Assembly: GCA_023416995.1 (NCBI GenBank)
Contig: JAEZGI010000029.1
Location: 62,001-126,000, forward strand
Source: Bacteroidota bacterium
Lineage (GTDB): Bacteria > Bacteroidota > Bacteroidia > Chitinophagales > Chitinophagaceae
Direction: 5' to 3'
DNA: 64,000 nucleotides
Below are positions 18,598-29,000 of the stretch, in pieces. The notes under the pieces were generated by a model, which was given only the letters and a program-made list of their open reading frames with translations, searched no databases and was not told the DNA's origin. The position numbers and the translations under genes were made by a program. How positions within the stretch are numbered: position 1 is the first letter of the stretch; the number at the start of each line of letters is the position of its first letter.

Positions 18598-19336
18598 GTC
18601 TTTGTATTTCGGTGACAGAAAATTCAGTTTTGCAACCTGACTATATTAGTCATGCTAAATCGCAGTTACTTTCGATTTACGCAATTACATTGGTAGTAGG
18701 AAACAACGTTACTGTGATACCCGGATTACTCTCATCATAGGGCATATACTTCGCGGATAATCATCAACATAATAGCGTTAGCATTGAATAGGTATAGCTC
18801 TTTTAACAACTAAAGCTGTATTACTTACAATTCTGATACCATTGAATGCCAGATAATCAGCCATTGCCCGCTGAGTATATGTGATCGTGGGCATGGTGTC
18901 GTCCTGCCCATGCGACTTTGCCGGCGGTGACCATTGAAGCCGACCAGGTTGAACCATAATGACAAGCTGTGCTGTGCTAAAATTTGCCCGATACCTTTCG
19001 AAAAGAGTAGAAAGCGTTCCCCTGTAAATACATACTCCATCGCGTAAAATCCGGGGCTGGTTGTGATCGCACCTGGTGTTCTTACCAAAGATCAATTTTT
19101 GCTGCAGCGGTCACCGGACCGTTGATCTGACAGCGAACCAAATACTTACACAATTAAAATCAAACCCAATGGAAAAGGACTTAATCGTTAAATGGACCGT
19201 CAGGGAATCTCATCTTTTATTGAATGAAAGATCTGGCGCAACAGGAAGACAATTAATCAGGTGTTGAGCAACTATGGTTCACACGTGCAGTTCCAGCCTG
19301 TAATAGATAGTTTGTAAGTTTTGCTTCAGAAGGTAC
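18598..19336. other. Intergenic region with short degenerate reading frames
   Basis: About 740 bp between the YihY gene and the secreted protein gene. The only coding-like signals are short. On the - strand two overlapping frames between 18778 and 19095 can be joined by a frameshift near 19020 (ITTSPGFYAMEYVFTGE in one frame, TLFERYRANFSTAQLVIMVQPG then KSHGQDDTMP in the other), faintly recalling a type I phosphodiesterase/alkaline phosphatase C-terminal part. On the + strand a 32-codon frame starts at 19169. None has enough support to be called a gene; a decayed remnant is possible. No clear Bacteroidota promoter (TTTG / TAnnTTTG) was seen. Confidence 0.35.
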
Positions 19337-22300
19337 TCATTCCAGCTTCAGCACTTTCATGCTTCCAATTAGTCGTTTCTTTTTCTTGTCGTACAGCCTG
19401 ATGTAGTAGGCACCGTGTCTTAGATTAAGATTTAGAAATTGATAGGTCGTTTGATTTTTAACATCTTTCGAAACAACAATGCGTCCTGACGCGTCGAGCA
19501 TCTGGATGGAATAAAACGATGCTGGCTGTAAGCCCTGGATTGTTAGGTTGCTGGTGAATGGCGTTGGATAGGCAATAATAGTCGAGTTCGGATAATCAAC
19601 ATCAACAATCGCTGTGACTGCTGTGCGGATGATCTTTACACTATCAAGCGCCGTAGCAGATGTCACGCATTCATCGGCCGATTTCATCTGCACATAAATC
19701 CAGTTGTCGCCTACGTTGAGCGAAACGGCTGGCAAAGCGAGAATGTTTGAGCTGCTTTCTGGTTGAAGGATGTTAAGCATTCCCCTGTCTTTCGCAAAGC
19801 TGTATAACGCCCCGTTGCCAGCTGCAGAGGCTATAGCTGTAAGCTGGAGGATGGTGGTGTTTTTATCAACTACTGTTGTGTTCGTGTTAAGTTTTACAAC
19901 AGGTTTTATCGGCGTTGTAATGGTGAAGTTGACAGCCAGTTTCTTTTGGATGCTGCCATTGCTGAAAGTAATTTCTATGTTTTGGTTTCCGGCGTTAAGT
20001 TTTGCGGGTTCAAACAGAAAGTTGCCGCTGTTGTCAAGGTTAACAGCTGTTCCGTTTATTTTAACGGTGATTGTTGCCGGATGGGCAGCGACAATGTTGG
20101 TTATTGTAATCGTTTGTGCTGTTTCATTGCCGCAATAACTTGTTTTTAAACCAGAGAGCACTGGCTCTGGCAGCAATGCAGCGAGGTTAACGATCCGCGT
20201 GGAAGTAGTATTTGTTACAATAGGAAGATTGTAATCGAAATAGATACTGGCTTTATTAGTGATGACATCTTCAATTTTTAATGAAGCCTTTGGCTTAATC
20301 GAAAACGTCAGAAAACCTTGACTCGCCTTTTCATTCACATTACTATCAGGGAGTAACACGTTATTAAACTTCCATTCAAGATGGCGGCCATTTTTAATCG
20401 TCATCGTATACGGATGACTGGCGGTGAGCATCTGGAAACCTGAAATGTCTAACGCTTCATGCAAAGTATCCCTGATGACAACATTGAAAGTGGTATCAGT
20501 ACCTGTGTTTTGAAAACGGATGAGATAATGGAGCTTGTCGGTGGTTAACAAATCCACCGGAAAAACGCCACCATGTAATTCATTTTTATCATTCGGATCG
20601 AACGAGCCGGTGGCAATCTCAGTAAGCACAAATGAATTGTTGAGCGGCGTTGCATCTTCCTGGTCATAGGACACGGAAACCTGGGAAATGAGTTTGTCGC
20701 CAATTTCCGTTTCAGGCGGTGCGGCTAACCGGGCCGTAAAAAGGATATGCAGCGTGTCTTTTAAAGATCGGGAACTGAAATCCCAGGTCAGCGTATCGTT
20801 GCTGCTTGCGGAAAAAGCGGGACTCGCGCTAAGGATAGTAAGTCGCGGATCGCGTACCAGTTTCACAAGTGGACGGTCGACTGCGACAGCACCCAGGTTT
20901 GTAACCGTTACCTGGTAACTGACTTCAAACCCCGGTCTTGGTTTATTCAGCGGCAACAGACGCACGGCGAGATCCGTAAGCATGCTATTAGGAACCAGCC
21001 GCACGGTGAATGAATCGTCCATGTCATAGGTGGGGAAGTGCGCGGCAAATTGCGCTGGTGTGGCTGTATAGTATGGTTGATTACTCAGAAAGCGGAAGAC
21101 ATGATTTCCTGTGTCGATAGGTGCGTTAAAAGCGCCGCTGCTCGCGGAAAAGTATTCGGATATGTTCTCTTTGGTGATCTCGAGTCTCCCATCATTATAA
21201 TGGTCTTCGTCAGCGTCTTTGATGCCGTTGTTGTTGGCATCTATATACACCGCCACTTTTATCTTGTTGGTTTCCCCAAGACTAAGCAGCCAGATGTTTG
21301 TATCATACACGGGATCGGCAATAAATTCAACGCCACCACCAACGGTGCCAACGCAGAAAACGTTACCACTCGCATCCAGGGCGATATCTTCTACAAAAGA
21401 GGGATTGTCGGCAGTGTGTCCAAAGAAACCATGTCGTACCTCATTTGATCCGTCCTGGTAACTGGTTACCCAGACGGTGTGATTCTTCACATTCTCTATA
21501 ACATCCCCATCATGCGAAAAAGTAGATCCACCTGCAGTCACAATACCTGAAGCATAAACGGCGATGGCGTTTAAACGATCATCGCCGGTGCCGCCCAGTA
21601 ATTTCATAGATAAGACTGTACCAGCGTTTGAAACTTTGGTGACCCAGCCGTCGGTGCCGCCGCGGTTTGTTTGCCCCGGTAAATTAGTCGACCGGGTATA
21701 ACCTGAAACGAAAAAGTTACCCATGTAATCCTGTGTAACCTTGTCAAATTGTTCTTCATCACTATTGCCACCGATATGTGATTGCCAGAGGATTGTTCCC
21801 TGGTCGTTGAACTTCATCAGCAGCGCATCACCACGGGAAGCGTTGCTACCGAATGGCGTGTTGTCACGTGTGCCACCGCTGATAATGAAATTGCCGTCTT
21901 CGGTTTTTTTGAAGTCTGTCGCGGTGTTGTTGTATTGCGTGGTGAGCAGTTTGCTCCAGGTTGTGTTGCCATTGGCATCGAGTTTGGCGAGCCATATTTG
22001 TTTTTTGCCGGTTGTGTTTTGTGTGATGTCATTGTTGCCGGTGGAGTTGGCGATGATCAGATATCCACCATCAGCCGTTTGCTGAACGCCTACGCCTTCT
22101 TCGTTACCTGTTGCGGTGAATCTTCTTTCCCATACCAGTGTGCCGGTCGCGGATAACTTTGCGATCAGGATGTCGCTGTCGAAGTTTGGCGCATCTATTG
22201 GCGCGGTCGACAGGCTTCCGATCATTACATAACCGCCGTCGGCTGCTTCGATGATGTCGCCGCCCTTGTACCAGCGGCTGTTGAAAGAAATACTTATCGG

Positions 22301-22585
22301 GATTTGCCGTCCCAGCTGCAGATCAAAAAAGTTGATGCGCATTTCATCGAGGTTGCAGCTGTCGCAGTCACGCATGCCGAATACTACCACCTGCGATTTT
22401 GAATTGACAAACACGCTGTGCTCGCCGAGGTCACCGCCGAGGCTTCCGAAGGTTGTTTCGCGTCTTATTTGTAATTGCTGTGCGGTGGAGATGGATAGGC
22501 CGATTGCAAGGATCGCCAGCAACGCAATGGATTTTCGAATAACGGATTTGATTCCAGTGTTTGGGAGTCGGAAAAACGCATTCAT
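19337..22585 (-). CDS. Secreted type IX secretion (Por) substrate with DUF7619-like domain
   Basis: 1082 residues. An N-terminal signal peptide is visible (basic start, hydrophobic SIALLAILAIGLSIS, likely cleavage after TAQ near residue 36). Residues about 40-440 contain repeated blade-like segments (EAADGGYVMIGS, TADGGYLIIANS, TEDGNFIISGG), consistent with a beta-propeller. A Ca-binding-like stretch (DANNNGIKDADED) follows near 450. Then a DUF11-like beta-sandwich (about 540-660) and a DUF7619-like domain (about 660-830: GSFDPNDKNELHGG, FQNTGTDTTFNVVIRDTL, ASIYFDYNLPIVTN). The final ~85 residues are a T9SS type A sorting domain (IIAYPTPFTSNLTIQG ... GAYYIRLYDKKKKRLIGSMKVLK). It should be exported through the Sec system and then T9SS to the surface or medium. 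Partner and function are unknown. It appears to be a single-gene unit. Confidence 0.9.
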   Translation of the reverse strand: MNAFFRLPNTGIKSVIRKSIALLAILAIGLSISTAQQLQIRRETTFGSLGGDLGEHSVFVNSKSQVVVFGMRDCDSCNLDEMRINFFDLQLGRQIPISISFNSRWYKGGDIIEAADGGYVMIGSLSTAPIDAPNFDSDILIAKLSATGTLVWERRFTATGNEEGVGVQQTADGGYLIIANSTGNNDITQNTTGKKQIWLAKLDANGNTTWSKLLTTQYNNTATDFKKTEDGNFIISGGTRDNTPFGSNASRGDALLMKFNDQGTILWQSHIGGNSDEEQFDKVTQDYMGNFFVSGYTRSTNLPGQTNRGGTDGWVTKVSNAGTVLSMKLLGGTGDDRLNAIAVYASGIVTAGGSTFSHDGDVIENVKNHTVWVTSYQDGSNEVRHGFFGHTADNPSFVEDIALDASGNVFCVGTVGGGVEFIADPVYDTNIWLLSLGETNKIKVAVYIDANNNGIKDADEDHYNDGRLEITKENISEYFSASSGAFNAPIDTGNHVFRFLSNQPYYTATPAQFAAHFPTYDMDDSFTVRLVPNSMLTDLAVRLLPLNKPRPGFEVSYQVTVTNLGAVAVDRPLVKLVRDPRLTILSASPAFSASSNDTLTWDFSSRSLKDTLHILFTARLAAPPETEIGDKLISQVSVSYDQEDATPLNNSFVLTEIATGSFDPNDKNELHGGVFPVDLLTTDKLHYLIRFQNTGTDTTFNVVIRDTLHEALDISGFQMLTASHPYTMTIKNGRHLEWKFNNVLLPDSNVNEKASQGFLTFSIKPKASLKIEDVITNKASIYFDYNLPIVTNTTSTRIVNLAALLPEPVLSGLKTSYCGNETAQTITITNIVAAHPATITVKINGTAVNLDNSGNFLFEPAKLNAGNQNIEITFSNGSIQKKLAVNFTITTPIKPVVKLNTNTTVVDKNTTILQLTAIASAAGNGALYSFAKDRGMLNILQPESSSNILALPAVSLNVGDNWIYVQMKSADECVTSATALDSVKIIRTAVTAIVDVDYPNSTIIAYPTPFTSNLTIQGLQPASFYSIQMLDASGRIVVSKDVKNQTTYQFLNLNLRHGAYYIRLYDKKKKRLIGSMKVLKLE

Positions 22586-23055
22586 GTAGAGGACAGGTTT
22601 AGGGTGTTATTGGTTGAGCAGGGATATGGGGGCTGATGGAAATTTTGGGGAACGATCGGGGTAGTAAGGTATGGAGAGTATTTTGATTTCCCAATCCTGA
22701 ACTGTATATACTAGTACATGGTACCCCCCTGTTCTGCGCATTGTTACCAGATGTAAACCGGTGCTGTCTTCTGTTAAATAGGTAGTCTATGCAGACCGTA
22801 AGGACAGTACGGTTGAATCTTTTTCTCTGTTGCGCTTCCCAATATAGGTACATTAACCAAAACTTAAAAACACGATTGGCTTATGGCAATAGGCCTATGT
22901 CTCAAAACATTGAACAAGTGTTTTCATCAACGACGTATCACAGTAATTTTTACCAGCCCGAATACAATTGGAGCAAAGACCTGTCGAAAAATTGCTGGAT
23001 GATATTTCTTATTACTTCGATCAAAATAGTCTTACGTACTGACTTACTCACCTCC
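22586..23055. other. Intergenic region, no supported gene
   Basis: About 470 bp between the start of the secreted T9SS protein gene and the stop of the 2698-residue giant gene, both on the - strand. It therefore should hold the promoter for the secreted protein and the terminator of the giant operon. I see no hairpin followed by a T-run and no clear TAnnTTTG promoter box. A 97-codon + strand frame (22789-23082) looks random: no recognisable motif, poor codon pattern, and overlap with the end of the giant gene. Confidence 0.5.
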
Positions 23056-26000
23056 TCATTTGAACAAATTAAAGTGTGTTGACCCCGATGGAGTAATCTT
23101 TTGAATTTCGTAGTCATACTCAGCGCCCAGACGTACGGTATCTATCCACTGGAATATTGCACGGCGCCGGACAATTCCTTTTTTCAAATCCATTGGCGTT
23201 AATAATTCAATGCGCGAAGGCTGCGGCGACCAGGCAAACTTTACGCATTCTACCGGCTGCGCACCTTTTTTGCGTCTTAGTAAACCATACGCTGCAGCTG
23301 GTACAGGAGTTACAGGTGTGGATACAATTTCAACTTTTAAACCTAAGGGTTGCAGTTTATTCGCAACACCTGTTGAATCAGTTATGGTAATATCATCTAA
23401 TAGAATTAGCAACGAGTCTCCGGCTGCCAAGCGCACTGATTTGTTATGCTGTATTTCCAGCAATGAAAACCTGAGAACAGCACTGTTATCTTCTACCGTC
23501 TTAAAATCCATGATGGCAACATCTGTAGCAATGCCCGAAGCATTTACCCATTTAAATGTTACTTTCGACGTAACCTTTATGCCGTTACCTGCAAACAGCG
23601 CTAATAGTCCTTCGCTGGTTGCATTGTACTCACGACGGTCTGCAGCAAATATCAATTCTGTTTTTTTATTGTCGGTGCCCGATTTATAAGTAACCTCACG
23701 ATTTGTTTGCGCTGCCTGCGAAGCTAACCTCCGATTGTATTCAGGATCCTCGAACTGCGTGTATCGATATGCAAAAGGATCACGCAACTTATTTTGGCGT
23801 GCAAGCCGCAGTGGAAGTACCAGTGTTTGTCCATAATTAGCGATATCGCCGATGATAATTTTAGCGGGTGTGACAGTTACTCTCAACTGAACGGCAGTGC
23901 CATGCGGCAGATCACTTAAAAACTGCCTGAACATGTCAATCTCTTTTTGCCTGTTCTCTTCGGGCAGAGCAGGCACATACAAATCACCCCTTTTCATCAG
24001 CGGCAGCTGTCTTCCCGGTACGACAAGTTCTGCATTTATATTCCAGTCGGAATTGGGAATGGGCGTGACATTTTCAGGGTATCTTTTGAATTCAAGTGCA
24101 AATCTTCCATCGTGCGATTCCGGAAGTATACCGCTTCCCAGTTGCGGAATGCATACCTGCAGTCCGTGAGCTTCGTTGTCTTTTACAACAAATGCATTGT
24201 CGTGTGGCATTGCATTTTTGTTTATCCGGTGCTGAACTGTGAGCTCTGATTCAAAATACCAGGCCCATGTTTGCAATGCGTTCTGCGGAGCGGGTTCGGT
24301 AAGCTGGTTACTTGGGGGATTCGCGGGTAAAGCAACCGGCCTTGGAAAACGGTGCTGAACAGCAATGCCACCTGCGACCAATGGCCTACTATCATTGTTA
24401 TTTTCGCCTTCTTCATTCAGGTCTTGCCTTATAAGCATATTGCGAAATACAAATGGCACGCCCGGTCTTGCCCCAACAAAAAGATAATACAAGCCACCAG
24501 GCAAAACGGGCTGCCATTGTTTAACCGGACCAATTTCTGCAGGCAGCAGCTTAAAGTTTTCAGGAAGTGGTGGCGTTGCGGGAACAGGTAATAAGGTGCT
24601 TATATATCGTGCTCTGAAGTTTGCAGGCAGGAATTTTTTTAAAGGCGTTGCTTCCCTGAAATTTTCATACTGCACTTGATGCGAAACTGCATTCCACCAC
24701 AGGCGGTGATCCTGTTTTAAATCTGAACCTATGATGCCTTTGTTTTTATCAGTAAACTTAACAGACATGCGCAACGCACTCAATCCCCAATGCCACTTAC
24801 GGTCATCAGGATTCAAATTCCATTTGTCTTTATCGATATTCAATGGCTGAACGCCCGTTACCTGCGGCGGGGCAATTTCAAAACTCTCTGGTCTTGCAGG
24901 TGCAATACTGCCCCCAAATTGTCCTTCTGAAAATCTGAGTTGTTTGAGTGGCAAACGTAAAGGTCCGCCGCTTTCTGCAATTGAAGTAAACTGCTCGCCA
25001 GATGCAAGCACTTCGAATGCGTATTCAATTTCAGGAAAGCGCATTCCCGGTTCTTTGCCCGATGAAAATACTTTGCGAATGCGCACGACAGCCACAGGCG
25101 AATCTGCTGCAATGCGACTGCGCACGTCGTTGCCCCAGGCTCCTACAAAGCTGTAATCATTTGCAATAATCTCTTCCTGCTGCCATACGCGGCTCACGGC
25201 AGGTATAATTCTTTTTCCCGTTTGATCAAGACAAAGCAATTCGGCAAATATCAATACGGGCGTGCGGTCTGATGCTACATCATTAACCACTTTAAAATCT
25301 AGCCCCAGGTAGGGACTAACGGTAAAGCTCACGGGCATTTTATTTGGCTTTCCATCTACTTTTAAATTCGCAGGAAGTAATGTAACCGCAGGATACCTGT
25401 CAACAACTTTTCCATTGCCTGTAAACCGGTATGAATGAATTTGTGCAGCAGCAAAATAAAAACTGTATGGGTTGTTAGATGTATCAGCGTCAGTTCTGTC
25501 GTGTATGTCTTCTTTCACAATATTGCTGAAGCCCTGCCAGGTTATAAGCGCATTGCGCCGCCATACAAGGTCGCTTGTTACTTCTGGGTCTTCATTCAAT
25601 AGCTGCCCGATAGCAGGCGGAAAACTATTGCGTTGTTCATCATACAATCGTTTCAGCAGCGTTTCGCGGCTGAGGCGTGCAGGAGAGTCCGCAGGTAGTG
25701 CCGCTGTTACGCTTACTAATTTCTGCTCGTCTTTGAAGGTTTCTACCGGCGGGTTTTGAATACGGAACCAGCTTTCCATAAGCGTTGCGGGGTCGAGGCG
25801 TCGAAAGCGTCTAAAGCGTGTAAGGTCAAACAGGGATATTTGCACGGGCACAGGTTTTCGGTCTCCCCGTGACGCCAATGACAATGGAACAACGGGTAAG
25901 GGCTGCGCACTGGCGATGTTTTTATGCAGGAACAAAATGGGATCTGCTGCCAGCAGGGAAGCGGGTTGTGAATCATTTCCTGTCCAATCGTTTACAGCTT

Positions 26001-29000
26001 GTTGTAGTCTGCCTAGGAAGGGGAGGGACATCAACGCCCAATCTCTACGCGGTGTAATAGAAGGCATCGCATAGTCTTCGGGCACAGAAAGGATCGCACG
26101 TTGTATACCACCAGGCAGGTATTGCAGGTTGAGTGGCTCGTTTGATGAATTAGACGAGTTCAATATTTTTTGAATGGCACTTGCTTCAACAAGTATTGCA
26201 TTGTTTAGCTTCGTTATCTCGTTTTGCCCGGCTGTTTCTGCAAGTAATTTTTCGATGAAAGGTTTATAATGAAAGGCTGCACTTATTCGCGAGAATTCGT
26301 GTGCATCTATGCTTAACACTTCCAAGGGATCGCTGTTATCTTCGTTCTCTTGTTTTGAAGGAGATCCGACTAGCGCTGAGTATATCTTTTTTCTTGGCTT
26401 GTTTTCTTTATCAAAAAAATAACGGATATAGCTTGAGAACTTTGATGGCGATGCAAACCTTATTTCCTGTATAGCTGTCCACCTCCTGTCGTTACTCTGC
26501 TCCAAAGGTGTTGAAAGGTTTCTAAATCCTACATCTACAAGCCGGTGTTCGACTACCGCAAGAAATTGCCATGCTGCATCGTCTTTAAAATTAAACAAAA
26601 CGATACCCGAACCTGCGGTTAGCGCTTTTGAATCTATTTCGTGCTGATTAAACAAAATACGCAACGTATGACGAATGTGGTTGAGATCTCCGGCGTTGCC
26701 TGCAGGCCTGATTGCCGGCAATGCGGTGAATGAGCAGTGAATTTCGACACGCCTGTTGTTGCTGACGCTTGGGCTGTCCGGTAAAGTTTCGCCAAACCAG
26801 GCAACGGTCAAGCGTTTATCGGCAGTCGCCTCCGGTATGCCAAAATCGTCCTTCAATATTTTTTTCAGACGCGCTTTAACACCTATGGCCCTTTTACGCG
26901 ACAGGTCGAAGTTGTCTGCTACTGCCCCCGTATTGTCTGTATGTCCCTCGATGCTAAGAGTGAGCTCAGGGAAAAGTTTCATTTGTTCAGCTACCTTGCG
27001 AAGCTTTTCTTCTTCACTTGGTTTTATAACACTCAAATTTGAATTGAATAAAATTACAGGGAGTTCAATTTGAGGATTTAGTGCAGAACGTGGATATGAT
27101 ACAAGATTATTTACATCTATCATTCCATTCAGCAAAAAAGAAACGGTCCATTTTTTTTCAGTATAATTGAGCGTATATCCTGCATTAAGGTTACCGGAGG
27201 AAGAACCAAAAACTTCTTTAATGGTATGTTCCGCCGTAACAGCAGGTGAACTGGATGAAAGCGGGCCCGCACCCCACCGGCAATTGAATACAGCTTCAAC
27301 ACATGCATGATTCAGCTTAAGTGTTTTTTTGCCGACTCCATCTTTATTTACAAAAAACGATGCTGAAGCAAAACCCGCAGAAGGCTCTCCCGAAACATCG
27401 TCCAGCAACATGCCGGGTAGCAACTCAAGTGTTTTATGGGCGTTATTTTTAAAACCAGAAAAACTCAATTGCAGCGACCGGTGATCCAACCAGCCTTTGT
27501 TGACATTCAAAACAGGCTTGCCTGGAATGTTCCAGTAAAAGTTTGTTGTTATACCGGGTGTGATAAGGTCTATTACATTGCCGGGGAATTGTGTTGTCAG
27601 CAGATCAAACGCTACTTCTGCAACCGCCTTGAGCGAAGCACCATCGCCCCAAGTAAATTGCATGGTGATTTTCACAGCAACAGGTAGCATCGCAGCGTCC
27701 AGCTTAACAGCAACAGTCATGCTGATGTTCTCTCCTTCCAATTCTATCTTTCCTTTGAACTCTGCAGGCTTACCGGACTCAATATCGTTGTCTTCCAACG
27801 GCACAAACCATCGTTCGCCAAACAAGTAAAATTCCAGCAGGCAATCGATGTCTATTTTATTTGTAGTGGCTGTGTATTCAAATATTTTCCAGTGAAGACG
27901 CGGCGCAAAATTATTTTTTTGCGGATCGAGGCTCAAGATGCCATTAACCTGCTGCGGCGCTGCACCCCCCTGCAGGGTTGAGCTTACAGACTGTATTTTT
28001 AATGAACCTGCAGTGCGTACAAATTTTACTCTTACAACATTGCCAAGCTCGGGTAACTGTTGTTTGTGTTGTGGAAACGGAAGCTGCACCCGACCAATGA
28101 TGTCCACCGATTGTACTTCATTTGCCTGTATCACTACTTTTTCCAGCGTTAACGGAAAAAAATAAAAGCCCAGCAGCATAAGCGGGTCATCTGTTTGTTG
28201 CATCAGCCGCCATTCATAGCCACGCAATGCATTTTTTCTTGATGATACGGCATTGGTATCATTCACATCTTCCGCACCTTGCGCTTCGTCTTCCCTTTTG
28301 AATGTATCAGCTTTGAAAGGAAGGTCCCTGAACCAGCATAGCCACGAAGGACCTGTTACAAATGACAGTGCAACTGGCGTTGACAGTGTGCAAAGCTCAA
28401 AATCTTCATCTTGCTCTGTTTGCCGTTGCATCGGTGTTCTGATAATGCCGGATATGATATCTGCAGTTGATGCACCTCTCCACCATCCGCGCTGATCGCG
28501 CAGGCGTTTGCCATCGCCAAAAGCAGCCATGCTGCCTGCAGTGATGGTGACGCCGGGATCGTCTGATTTAATGAGTTTGAGTTCTTTTTGATTGATCACA
28601 AACTTTCCGCTGATTCCTTTTAAAGCATCTTCATCTTTCAAAGTAACTGATTGATCACCCTGTGCATTTGCCAGCTCGATTTTACCGGGATAATTGTCTA
28701 ATTCCAATGTGGCTTTTACCGGCCATGCAAATGGCTCAACCAGGTTTATAACATTTGTTTTTTCTACTTCGAGTTCCAGCATTTCATCTGCATCGCCTTT
28801 TGCAAGCACTGCTTTTTCTGCCAGCTGCTGCCAGTGTTCAGCATAGCTTTCACGGCGCGGAATCAATACCGGTTTATCAACGACTTCTTCGGGTTGATCG
28901 TTGTTTTCCTGCTTCTCTTCTTTAGGTAATTGCGCCAGCGCATTTATTTCCTCGGTGTAGGGAAGACTGTACAGCATCTGGGCGCCTGTAAAATCAGTTC

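Noticed and set aside
18778..19095. Overlapping - strand frames of 105 and 87 codons
   Set aside because: They could be joined by one frameshift into something faintly phosphatase-like, but neither has a convincing motif or start; kept only as a note in the intergenic entry.
19169..19267. 32-codon + strand frame
   Set aside because: Short, no recognisable family and no clear ribosome binding site; could be the start of a broken gene.
22789..23082. 97-codon + strand frame
   Set aside because: No motif, and it overlaps the 3' end of the 2698-residue gene on the other strand.
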